This document shows positions 24,641-35,502 of a DNA stretch of 64,000 bases, one piece after another. The DNA lies in the NCBI GenBank assembly GCA_916613615.1, contig OU744725.1, forward strand, positions 65,666,575 to 65,730,574. Direction: 5' to 3'. The translations under genes were made by a program, and so were the position numbers. A model generated the notes under the pieces. The model did not search any database. It saw only the letters and a list, made by a program, of their open reading frames with translations, and was not told where the DNA came from. The DNA is from Steromphala cineraria (lineage: Eukaryota; Mollusca; Gastropoda; Trochida; Trochidae). Positions within the stretch are counted from its first letter, which is position 1, and each line of letters begins with the position of its first letter.

Positions 24641-25430
24641 TTCCACGGCTTACGGCCGCCGTCCACGGCTAAGGACTGCCGTTCCACGCCTAACAGCTGG
24701 CATCCCACAGCTAACGGCCACCGCGGTCGCCATTCAACAGCTAACGGCCGCCATTCCACGGCTAAAGGCTGCTGTCCCACGGCTAAAGGCTGCCGTAGGC
24801 CGCCGTTCCACGACTAACGGCTGCCATTCCATGGCTAACGGTCGCCATTCCACGGCTAACGGCCGCCATTCCACGGCTAAAGGGCGCCGTAGGCCACCGT
24901 TCCATTGCTAACGGACGGCATTCCATGGCTAACGGACTCCATTCCATGGCTTACGGACGCCATTCCATGGCTAAAGTTCGCCATTCCACGGCTAAAGGGC
25001 GCCGTAGGCCGCCGTTCCATGGCTAGCGGACGCCATTCCATGGCTAACGGCCGCCCTTTCACGGCTAACGGCCGCTGTCCAACGGCTAAAGGTCGCCGTA
25101 GGCCGCCATTCCATGGCTAACGGCCGCCATTCCATGGCCAACGGCCGCCATTCCACGGCTACCGGCCTACGCCTACCATTCCATGGCCAACGGCCGCCAT
25201 TCCATGGCTACAGGCCGTCATTCCATGGCTACAGGCCGTCATTCCATGGCTACCCGCTGCCGGCCATGGCTACCGGCCACGGCCCACGGCCGCCAGCCGC
25301 TGGCCATGGCTACCGGCCGCCCGTCGCGGCTACGGCCACGGCTGCCAGCCGCCGGCCACGGCTACCGGCCGCCGGCCACGGCTACCGGCCGCCAGCTACG
25401 GCTACTGGCCACCAGGCCAAACTATGCCGT
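24640..25430. repeat. GC-rich 21-bp minisatellite inside the DIRS element
   Basis: More than 30 variants of CCATTCCATGGCTAACGGCCG occur. The long ORFs over it (MANGRHSMANG.. style) are products of the repeat, not genes. Base composition is strikingly GC-rich against the flanks. Confidence 0.92.
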
Positions 25431-25619
25431 CAGCCTTCCCAGCTGTTCCGCCGTGGGAGCCAGACTGAGGCCTTAGCAAGATGGGCGCAACTGACCCTGC
25501 ACGTGTGACCAGGCCTGTAACCCCTCACGGATGAGAAGGAAAAGGTTGACTGTGTCAACAGCGTACAACCCGTTCAGCTCTGTGCCAGACTAGGCGCCAG
25601 ACTGAGTTAGGGTATAATT

Positions 25620-26300
25620 AACGGGTCACCAAGACCCACCAAGGCAGACAGGCCCGTGAATGGTAAACACTGTCACTTGGTATCTGGCAGGCCCTGTACA
25701 GGTAAACACTGCCGATAAGTTGCCATAAAAAAGAGAATTCTACCCTGACAGGCCCTGTAAAGGTAAACACTGTCAAGATTAGCCGTTAATCATTACCTCT
25801 TATCCACTGGAGAGCAATGTAAGGAAAAACACTGCCGTAATTAGCCTTTGAAATTAAACTTTGTCACACTGGAATCTCCCAAGGGTAAAACCTGCCATAA
25901 CTAGCCGTTAAAAAGTAAATATTATCCAGTGGAAAGCCTCAGAAAGGTAAAAACTGCCATAATGAGCCGTTAAAAAGTAAATTTTATCCAGTGGAAAGCC
26001 TCAGAAAAGTAAAAATTGCCATAATGAGCCGTTAAAAAATAATTTTATCCAGTGGAAAGCCTCAGAAAGGTAAAAACTACCATCAAGAGCCGTTAAAAAG
26101 TAAATTTTATCCACTGGAAAACCTCAGAAAAGTAAAAACTGCCATTATGAGCCGTTAAACAGTAAATTCTATCCAGTGGAAAGCCTCAGAAAGGTAAAAA
26201 CTGCCATAAAGAGCCGTTTAAAAGTAAATTTTATCCACTGGAAAGCCTCAGAAAAGTAAAACCTGCCATAATGAGCCGTTAAATATGACATAAAACCACT
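25620..26300. repeat. About 62-bp tandem repeat inside the DIRS element
   Basis: The core AAGTAAATTTTATCCAGTGG.. AAAGCCTCAG.. TGCCATAATGAGCCGTTA repeats. Units from about 25,850 are near-identical, while those at 25,640-25,850 are older and more diverged. Confidence 0.9.
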
Positions 26301-27259
26301 GTCAAACCAAGAAAAAATTACATACTGTCAAAATAAGCTGTTAAAATTAACTGTAACCACTTACAGGTCATCTACAGGAAATACTGCCAATATTATCCAT
26401 AAAGTACCTTAACACTGTGTGAGGTTAACCTACTGCTAAGAGACAAGTTGATTGAGAATATACACTGGCAGATCCTGATAGGTGATACTGTGATTACAGA
26501 GTAAACACTAAATATTGAGCCATATAAAGAAAGTCATAAAAGCTAGGGCTGAAGTACATTTTTTGTGACAAACACTACAAGTACATGACCCCTACTAGGC
26601 TAACAGCAAAACTAATAGATATGCAGCCAATAATGCAGCAGATAGTACTCTAAACAGGTGGTAGAGAAAACATGGCTTGATTACCAACTGACCAAAAAAC
26701 ATCAAATGTAGTGACCTAAAACTGGACTGGAAGACAAATGTACAGTTCCAAAGTATGAGCAATTGAAGACAAGAAAAGAAAATCTAGTCCAATATTACCA
26801 CAAAGAATAAAAAGACTAGAGCTAAAAAGCCCCAAACAATAAACCTGGACAACAGCAATCACAAGTGAAAGAACTATGTCCAAGGTAAACAGCAAAAAAC
26901 AAGGAAAATTTGAAATAAAATTCACACAAATAACACAGAATGCGATTGTCAAAGACCCAATTTCGGCAACACATACCATGAAAACAATCTACAGTAGTTA
27001 GAAGGCTTGATTTGAAAAACACAAAGTCCAGACTTCTGACAGACACTTCCACTCAGAAGGAGTGCAGAAAAGAATATGAAGCATGGTCAGTCAAAGGGAG
27101 ATAACTCCAGGGAAGAAGGGAGCTGCATACCACTAATGATAAATATGACTTAGGTTTTTTCTCTTTATTTTTATCTAGACTTCTGCAGGCACGTTCAGGG
27201 GAACGAAGAGAGGGGCTAAGTTCGTCCCAGAGGTTAGTTTATGCCAATAATTAGGTATG

Positions 27260-29360
27260 TTTATAAGCAAATAAGGTAAGCAAACCTATCGAGATAGTAG
27301 AAATCCGATATCACCAACAGAAAAAATGATTCAGTAAAGAATAGACTCCGAAAACTCGTCAATATTTTGCACGGGGTTTAGTCGGAGGGCGTGCACAACT
27401 AATGACGAGTTTGAGGAGTCTATTCTACTTAATCCTAAATTCGAAACCGGTTTGAATCAACGCACAACTTGCACGTGAAACTCGCAACACACGTCAGAGG
27501 TTTTACCTAATGACGACTTATAAAAAGAAATCACGTGAGCTAAATGTCATTCAGGTACACTGAAGGAACAACACCGTGGCTGAAAATGCCCCCTAGAATA
27601 TCATGTTATGCCATAAATGTGACATGTGTAAGTTTATCTTGGTTTCATTTTACTAATGTAATTGTGTTGTTTTACTACTATTCGCTACTAATATAATCTA
27701 TGAAATAGAGGACATATACGGATTTATATACAGTACGCGTGCAAGTCAAAAATGTTCTCATTTTAAAAGAACAAATATGTATTTTACTCAAAGCTGTTCA
27801 CCACATAAAAAGGAATTGTAACTCATACATTAAATCGTTACCAAAGGTAATCAAGGATAAAGAAAAATATGGTTTTTGGTGTGCAGTTTTATGTTACTCA
27901 ACGAATAAGTTGAACGGCTACTTGTGTTGAAATAACATTTTTTGTTCACAACAAGGCCAACTGATGCACAACATATATAATAATTCTCAGAAGATTAGCA
28001 TATTTGCCACACATTTAGAGACATGGTATAGAGATTAAACAAACCTGCAAAGACATTTGCACGGGATGCACGTGCGTTGTTATGGTAACTGAAATTGATA
28101 TCAAATTCAACAAGCGAACTCCTCAGAAACAGTGTTTTGTAACATGCGCTTAATTTTAGGACGAAATTACAAACGTGATTTTTTAAAATCATTGTATGTT
28201 TTAATGTCACCAGTTTTATAACTATGAGGGAACAGATATAATAAATAAATAGTGTACAGTTTGCGTGACAGTATTGAAATTAACATCTAATTAACATTAT
28301 ATTTAACATTATTACAAGGTGTCAAAAAACGCGATTTACTCTCCTGTCAATCTTCCTAAAACACCTTACTGAACAAAATTATTCTTATGTGTTAAGAAGA
28401 CTTATATGATTTTATTGCTCTTATGCTTAATACTTAACAGGTTTCATTTTTAAAACTAAAGCCATAAAACTCTTTATGAAACACCCCTTTTTATCTTTTT
28501 TATTGCATTGTCTTGTAGAGAACCGAAAAGCTCAGAAAGAAACCACAGCAAATTGCATGCCATGTATAAAAATAAACATCAATCCTCTTAAACATCAAAT
28601 TTTAAGTTCTTGTGTATTTGACAGATTAATGCACTCGCTACAAAAGCATGTTGTGTAAATATAGAACTACATGTATAGTATTAACGGAAATAGAAAAACA
28701 TGACTTCTTTGAGAGGCATTTTAGAAGTTGGAATGACAATAATGCTGAGGAATATATGGATGACAACTTCTTTCTTCATTGTATGCGACGTTTCGACACA
28801 GATTCTTGTGTCGTTCTCAAGCAGAGGAAGAGTAATGAAGTAGGGGCATATATATAAATAAATAGTACAATACACAGTAACAACAACTTTATGAAGAGAG
28901 TAAATGTAATTAAACAGAGATAAGTGGTAGGAAACCAGTAATGTACAATGCAGTGCGTTTACATTTAATTGATAGAGGCCAGTAATGTACATGAGTGATT
29001 ACAGTTAATCAATTAAGGAGAAGATCATAGTCTGACGGGATGTAGTACCCTTGATCGCGGTTAATTGATGGCTGAATCTTTTTGATCTCCAAAGACAGCA
29101 ATTTGTACAAGTCGATAATGTTAAATCTTCAACTGTATGTACATCTACTGGTGCTCCACAGGGTTGTGTTGTTTTGTTCATTTGATTTAAACATATTTAT
29201 TTCCATAAATGGTTCCGGATTGGCAAACAAGCTGACGCTTATGTCAATGCCGCTCCGGGATACAAAATACATAAAATGTCATGATGAATGTACAATAAAT
29301 CATATAACATGTCTGAAAGAATAATACACCAATCATTTCTAGTTGTCAAAATGTCATTTG
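27260..29360. other. Gene-free stretch between the DIRS element and the LINE fragments
   Basis: AT-rich, with no exon-like ORF. At 28,780-28,820 the minus strand reads CTTGAGAACGACACAAGAAT followed by CTGTGTCGAAACGTCGC. This hairpin followed by CGAAACGTC resembles termini of Penelope-like elements, but the match is weak. Confidence 0.4.
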
Positions 29361-29363
29361 AAA

Positions 29364-30811
29364 CTATTTTGGATCAAATCTGCCACTTAAATTTATAAAC
29401 ATGTGCACGGAATTTATAAGTTCTTTGTTTACACTGTCTGAAGAGTTTTGATTTCCGAAAAGAACTGATTCTAGGTCAAATCCATTAGTGTAGAAATACA
29501 TAGATTGTCGTATATCGTTGAAAATAGGACATACGAAAAAGTAATGAATAGAGTCTTCATAATCATGGCCACAGGGGCAAAATGAGGTTTCAGATATAAA
29601 GCGTTGGTATTTGTGTGCATTTAGATCACTGCATTCAAGTCGAAGACGACAATGAACGATTTGGAAAACTCTGCTGCCACTGTTTAGATCAAAATGGCAG
29701 TAGGTATTTTTATTATTTAGAAGTGCATTTTTGAATCTCGAAAGGGACTATTTCTCTCTGTTCAGAAGGCAATGAATTCCATAATGTAACAGTATTTGGA
29801 AGAAAAGACCGTGCATAATTCGCAGTTTTAGAGTTGATAGTTTGAAGATTCGTGTTATTGCGTAAATTATAATCAGAGACATCCGATAAACTAGGGGGTA
29901 CAAGATTACTAAGATAACTCGGCGTTATGTTATTGATCATTTTATAAAACATCGTCATTTTTTGAAAATATCTTCTTTGACACAGCGGTTGACAATTAGT
30001 TTCTTTATAAATCTTATGATGGCTGGTGCCTCGAACAGCACCACACACGGTTCTTAGAGCGTCAAGATTAAGCTTTTCAAGTATATCCGCTTGCTGTTTG
30101 GTACAATTATCCCATATGTGACTGCAGTAATCGGAGACTGGCAAAATGAACTGTTTGTACATTGTTTCTAATGTTTTTCGGTTTAGACGATATTTGAGGC
30201 TTCTCAGACAATTTACCATGGGTGCAACTTTTTTTGCAATGTCATTAATGTGTTCGTTCCAGGTACAATCGTGTTGTAATATGAGACCTAAGTGTTTATG
30301 ACTGTCAACAGATGTTATAACTTCATCATTCATTGTTAAATTTGGCATTGCAGTTGGTTGATATTTCCGAGTAAAGTGTACTGATTCTGTCTTACTTGGA
30401 TTAAAAGATACCTGCCATTTATCCGCCCATTAGGCTATTCGCTGTAAATCCTCGTTCATATTAAGGGCCGTTTCATCAGGATCACCAATGATCACATATA
30501 AAGAGGTATCATCCGCAAAAAGGCGTATATTGCTGCTTATCCCTTCAACTATATCATTAATATATACAATAAATAAAAGGGGGCCTAAAACTGAACCCTG
30601 TGGTACACTAGCAAAGAGAGTTCTATTATTGGATCTAAAACCATTAATAACAACCCGTTGTATTCTATCCTCAAGATAACTTTAAAACCACTTAATGAGG
30701 TTACCGTTTATACCATATGATTTTAGTTTGTATATAATACCTTTGTGCCAAACTTTATCAAAAGCTTTACTAACATCGCAAAATACTGCTCTAATTTCTT
30801 TACCTTTATAT
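29364..30811 (-). pseudogene. 5'-truncated non-LTR retrotransposon (CR1/Jockey-like) reverse transcriptase relic
   Basis: In order on the minus strand: RAVFCDVSKAFDKVWHKGI, QGSVLGPLLFIVYINDI, RLFADDTSLYV (the FADD motif), WADKWQVSFNPSKTESVHF, HKHLGLILQHDCTWNEHI, YKQFILPVSDYCSHIWD. After a stop near 29,713 comes a C-terminal zinc-finger-like CPCGHDYEDSIHYFFVCP. In-frame stops also occur near 30,431 and 30,683. The 5' half of the element is missing. Confidence 0.88.
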
Positions 30812-30814
30812 ACA

Positions 30815-31660
30815 CATTGTTCATTTTGTACACAAATGATTGTTTCTCAAATGCTGATTCGTGTTTTACCATTAAATTTTCTGACGACGCTGCAGTTGTA
30901 GGCCTAATTAGTGAGTCAGAACTTGTTTAGAAATGATAATTGATTTTAGGAGAACAAAGTCAACATTAGAATCTGTGTGTATTGATGGAAATGTTATAGA
31001 AAGAGTGATTGAATATAGATACTTAGGTACTATCATTGATTCTAAACTCTCTTGGAATGAGAATATACTGACAAGATATATAAGAAAGGACAACAACGTT
31101 TACATTTCTTGTGGAAACTGAAACACTTTAAAATTGATCAAACCATCATGATGTTGTTTTACAGAACCTTCATTCAAAGTGTCCTTACATTTAACTTTTT
31201 AAGTTGGTTTGGGAACCTGTCTGTTCAAAATAGAAACAAAATCCTGAATTCTGCATCAAAGATTGTTGGGCTTCCCATTGAAACGATCGGAAGTTTTTAT
31301 AAGAAGCAGTTTTCAAAAAAAGGAAACAAAATTTTGGGTGACTTTTCTTGGAATTTTCAACATTACCTTCCGGACGTAGGCTTCGTATGCCGACTTTTCG
31401 AACAAACAGCTTCCGCCAATCGTTCATTCCGTGCAGCATTAGAGAAATAAATTCTGTCTACTGCTGCAACACGTTTTACATGTATTCTAGTCTATGTGAA
31501 TTGTTTTTTATATGAATTGTTTTGAATATTATGTAATTAGTTGTTATCACATTTCTGGAGAATTGTAATTATACAAAACAAATTTCTCTTTTGGGACAAT
31601 AAAGATTATCTTATCTTATCTTATCTTATCTTATCTTATCTTATCTTATCTTATCTTAAC
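30815..31660 (+). pseudogene. 5'-truncated LINE fragment with TTATC microsatellite tail
   Basis: In order: FILYTNDCFSNADSCFTIKF leading into SDDAAVVGLI (a YADD-type site with Tyr/Ala changed), IEYRYLGTIIDSKLSWNENI, LFYRTFIQSVLTFNFLSWFG, and NRNKILNSASKIVGLP. These match the C-terminal RT region of Rex/RTE-like elements. AATAAAG at about 31,600 leads into (TTATC)n at about 31,608-31,658, the usual 3' end of such an element. It starts within a few bases of the opposed LINE, head to head. Confidence 0.82.
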
Positions 31661-31827
31661 TAATCCCAACACAAACAAGATTTACAGCAAATATATCATT
31701 CAGTACTCAATTAAGCCATGTCCTCAACTTAAATGTACAAGAACCGATCTTTAATTATTTATGTACATCCGTCATGGCAAACGTTTAACGACTCTACATG
31801 AATTCTAATATGTTTGTTGTTCCCCAG

Positions 31828-33044
31828 ATATACATTCGGATGGTTCTACTGCAAGATGCAAGGTTTCCTGACCTTCACCTTCGCTCAGAGCTCCATGAAC
31901 ACTCTCGCAGTCATCAGCATCTACAGATACATCGCCGTCTGTAAACCTCATAAACGTAAGTACAAAGACAACCGTAGCTCCACAAGGTTTTATGAGTCAC
32001 TCCTAGTTAAAAATAATGATACAGTAGTCATCAATATAAAAGATATCTACAATTATCAGATTTCTCGGATGGTTTTGGTTTTAACAACACCTGGTTATTG
32101 ATAAGCATAAATGGTATAAGAAAACAAATAGCAATTCTCCATTTATTTTGTGATGTTTTCATTCAAGCGCACAAAAGTATTTTCTATTTCGCTTTTAGCC
32201 GTAAAGGTCAATCCCTTCCCATGTTCAGATACCCTTTAATACAGCTGGGAAGACTGAGTACAATATCAATAAAGTCCTTGTCTTTACGAAACACAGATCA
32301 AGGCCAAGGACACGATTTTTGTGAGTCTCCACCGGGATTCGAACGTGGGAAATTCGCTGGAGAGGCCAGGATGTTAATCCCTACAACACTGTAGGAATAA
32401 TTCATTTACTTGATTTCCTGAGATTAAACATTCAAGGTAGTAGCTTACTGGATGTTGTCCCCATTAGAGTACAAGCTGTTTAACCCGATGACCCAAGGAG
32501 TTTTGTCCTATCCCGAGTGCAAAATTGTAGGTAAACTGCTTTGATGTTGGTCTGATATAGAATACCAATGATTCTGTTCCCCTTAAAGTACAAGATGTTT
32601 AGCCCATTGACCCAAGGAGTGTTGTCACATCCTGAGTGCTGAATAGATGGTAAACTAATTTGATGTTTGTCTGATATAGAATACCAATGATTCTATCCCC
32701 CTATAGAGTACCAGCTGACCATCCCGATGACCCAGGTGGTGTTGTTCCTCACCTGGTGCTACACCATCCTCTGGACGGGTCCGCCTCTGGTAGGTTGGAG
32801 CTCCTACACCTTCGAATCCTTCGGGACGTCCTGCAGTCTGGACTTGACAAGCAGGAAGGAGTCTGACGTGGCCTACGACTACTGCCTCATCGTCTTCTGC
32901 TACCTGCTACACGTCGTCGTCATGTCCTACTGCTACTACAAGATCGTCAAGCAGTCGGGCAGACTCGGCAGTGTTCGGCAGTCTCCGATGAACGTGGACG
33001 AAGCCATGACATTAATTTTGTCATGTTTACAATCCGTATGCTGA
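31828..33044 (+). CDS. Opsin-like class A GPCR, partial (TM3-TM5 only)
   Basis: Two in-phase exons are seen: 31,828-31,955 and 32,707 to at most the stop at 33,042-33,044. Exon A has FGWFYCKMQGFL (disulfide Cys of TM3) and SIYRYIAVCKP, where the DRY motif reads YRY. Exon B has TGPPLVGWSSY, then ESFGTSCSLD, with Glu six residues before the second disulfide Cys as in opsins (E181/C187), and TM5 VFCYLLHVVVMSYCYYKIV. The counterion position 113 reads Gln. Together these fit an opsin, perhaps of the peropsin/neuropsin group. The TM1-TM2 exon and the TM6-TM7 exon with the retinal Lys were not found in the window. It is therefore either a fragment or a gene with exons I cannot recognise. A GTATGC just before the stop could be a donor. 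Confidence 0.72.
32205..32395 (-). repeat. Decayed tRNA-derived SINE
   Basis: It shares the order of blocks seen in the better copy at 35,936-36,254: on plus, TACAGCTGGGAAGACTGAGT, CAAGGACACGA, then GGGATTCGAACG (box B complement). It lies in the opsin intron. Confidence 0.6.
32440..32640 (+). pseudogene. Two ghost copies of the 5' part of opsin exon B
   Basis: Copy 1 starts at 32,468 and reads QYKLFNPMTQGVLSYPEC against QYQLTIPMTQVVLFLTWC in the real exon. Copy 2 starts at 32,587 with its acceptor AG lost and soon hits a stop. The spacing is 119 and 120 bp to the true exon start at 32,707. Upstream intron text (GTCTGATATAGAATACCAAT) is duplicated with the last two. Confidence 0.9.
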
Positions 33045-34275
33045 ATCTGTTTACTGACATTATATGTAACTTGAAGAACAGATTTTAGCTGGTTTGTGTG
33101 TGGTTTTCTCTTTTGGCGGGATTGTTTCAATCTCTTAGCTCAGTGAAGTGGTGGGGGTTGGTGGTTAAGCAAGCTTTGAAGCTAAAAAAGGATGTAAGTG
33201 CATATCTATTGTTTTATTTGTTGTTGATATTAATGTGTTTTAGCCTTCATCATACATTTTACCAGCCTGATGTATTACAAAACTCAATGTCAAATATGTT
33301 TTGAATATATAATCATGAAATTAGTGTGGGCGGGTCCCTTCGGCCCCGGCCCCAGCTTGCTACGGGCCTGTATTAAGTGCAGTACCACAAATACCCAAAC
33401 GGGCAACAAGGAATCATCTCATCGTGTATCAAAATGGCAGATCGTTTTACATTCACTTGATTATGTGAATCGTATAGTTCGTCATAATGTTGTTCAATTG
33501 TCATTTTACCGAAAAATAACTTATCTATGTTTGGCAAAAGATTTCTAAGCAGATTCATTTTAAACTAGTTTTTGTTTTATTGAAGATTAAAATAGATGAT
33601 ACAATTATTTCTTGTTTTCTTTCAAAGGTTTTGCTATTGCATTTCACAAATCTATAGCAACCCCTGGCCTAAAGGAAGGAGGGTATTGGTGCTTGTTCTA
33701 CCATATTTGGGAGTTGTTTCTTTCTTGCTAGCCTCTGCGTCATGTGAGGGATAACACAACACATTTTGTTTTGCTATTGATCGATCAACAAGACAAAGAA
33801 AGGCGAACAGGAAGTAGTATTCTAAATTGAACGTTATGTCTGAATGTCGTCAATCTCTCTCCATATACATGACATTCGAGTTCAAGCATTACAGAGGTAT
33901 GATAACAAGAATTTCTGCCTCAAAATAAGTCTATGTTCTAGCTACAGAACATTATTTCTATTTTTTTTATTCAACAGCTTTTGCAAGCCGGGTAGGGAAT
34001 ATGAACTCTTGTATTTGAGACTGATTTGTAATTCCTGAACAGCAGAATACGCCTGATAAATCATCTGTGATAGTCTAAACTCATCTGGCCGTTAACATGT
34101 CACACGAGCTAAAACAAAAAACTTTTTTTTCTAATAATTTTATTTTTGTTAGGAAAACCACACAAAAATCTGAAGAAATAACGACATAATTCACAACAGC
34201 ACACATAAACGTGTCAATAACAATATTTCTAAATATGGTATGCATAAGAATTAACTATAAAAACAAACGTAACTT
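33045..34275. other. Gene-free stretch downstream of the opsin fragment
   Basis: I looked for a TM6/TM7 exon (W.P., K..NP..Y patterns) on the plus strand and saw none. No repeat family from elsewhere in the window is obvious here. Confidence 0.5.
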
Positions 34276-34279
34276 TTAA

Positions 34280-34632
34280 AGGGGCAGTAGCAAGTTTTTT
34301 GATAATTGTATATTTAAAAAAAATTACTGATGATTGTTAGTTAATGCTAAATGTATTATTTTGACAGTGTCCAAAATCTCATTACACAAGCCACTCATCC
34401 ATAGAGGAAAAAGTATGAAGATTCACATAAAATTCATTGGCGGCCAATTTGTGTGAACACCTTTAATTCATTTTGTGTAAGATTAAGTAATTACATGGCT
34501 AAATTTTACATTATATATTTGAATTATTACTGCTCCATTTTTGTTTAAATGCATTGTCTTTCAATTGGAACCATTAATTTTCATTTTCCTGACATTACCT
34601 TATATTCCCCCTAAAAACGTGCTACTTCCCCT
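34280..34632 (+). mobile_element. TTAA-flanked MITE, copy 2
   Basis: Same family and orientation as 945-1,298. TTAA lies at 34,276-34,279 and 34,633-34,636. Confidence 0.85.
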
Positions 34633-35502
34633 TTAAAAATCACGGTTCAAACAGATTTCAGAAATTTCAATATTACACCAAAGTGTGTTATGTTATTGTA
34701 TCTTTAAGGCACCTTTATCTTCCTTAATATAGAATATTTGGGGATGGATTATGATTGATGGATATGAACAAGAATGGTGTATAAACTGGTCATCCAAACA
34801 AAAGCTTTGGTCTAAAAAGACACAACTGATAAGAGATTAAAACACTTGATGGCATCAAGTTGTAAAGTACAAAAACTGTACCAAAAAAAATCAATGGCAA
34901 AAACCACCAGTTATCTGTTTGATAGGAAAGAATAAAACAAGATATATGAATTAACAGAACATAGTTTATGATTGTCAAAATACCTGCACAAACATATCAT
35001 TGATTCACAGATGTATATGAATCCCGGAACATATAAGTTCAACAGTTTTACACAGTTTTTTTTCAGATGTAAAGATAAAGTACAGACACAGTAGACAGAT
35101 ATATATATAAAAGAATGAACAAAACCAGACTACTGCAGATGGATGAACAATGGATGACAGCTTTTAGTTTTTACATCAAAACGGCAATGAATGAAAGCTT
35201 TTGTTTTAACAAAAATGGTTATTATGCTTTCGTTAGGTCATGCCAAATGTTACTTGTTGGCAAAAAACATACTGTGCTTTTTCTCATGTATACTTTGTAA
35301 ATGTTACAATACCTGAGTGACTGTATTTTACAGGATGACAAATTCTGCCAAATATGTTTTTTGCCAGTTGTTTTAGCAAAAGCTAAAAAAACAAAATCCA
35401 AATATCATTTATTTCACTAACTTCTTACCAACTTAAGCCAGGAAACTTTTAATATCTTAAGGTCGACAACACAGATAACATCAAGCTTCATTTCTGTTTA
35501 AT

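Larger units (their letters stand above)
21085..27258 (-). mobile_element. DIRS-type tyrosine-recombinase retrotransposon, decayed
   Basis: Inverted terminal repeats: 21,131-21,294 is the near-exact complement of 27,071-27,234. Near the left edge, 21,376-21,431 is the complement of the left outer end (21,091-21,143). It is joined directly to 21,432-21,469, the complement of the right outer end (27,216-27,254). This joined copy of both ends is the internal complementary region (ICR) that defines DIRS elements. The shared junction bases are TTAGG. On the minus strand the coding relics run RT, RNase H, then tyrosine recombinase. No target duplication is expected, and none is seen. The element is frameshifted throughout and surely inactive. 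Confidence 0.88.

Noticed and set aside
24877..25508. Several overlapping ORFs of 60-130 codons (MANGRHS-type proteins) on both strands
   Set aside because: They are read-through of the 21-bp GC-rich minisatellite. The unit length is a multiple of three, so any stop-free frame stays open.
26716..27052. Cys-rich minus-strand ORFs of 76-87 codons next to the DIRS right end
   Set aside because: Two overlapping frames of similar composition with no gag-like motif. They may be chance ORFs.
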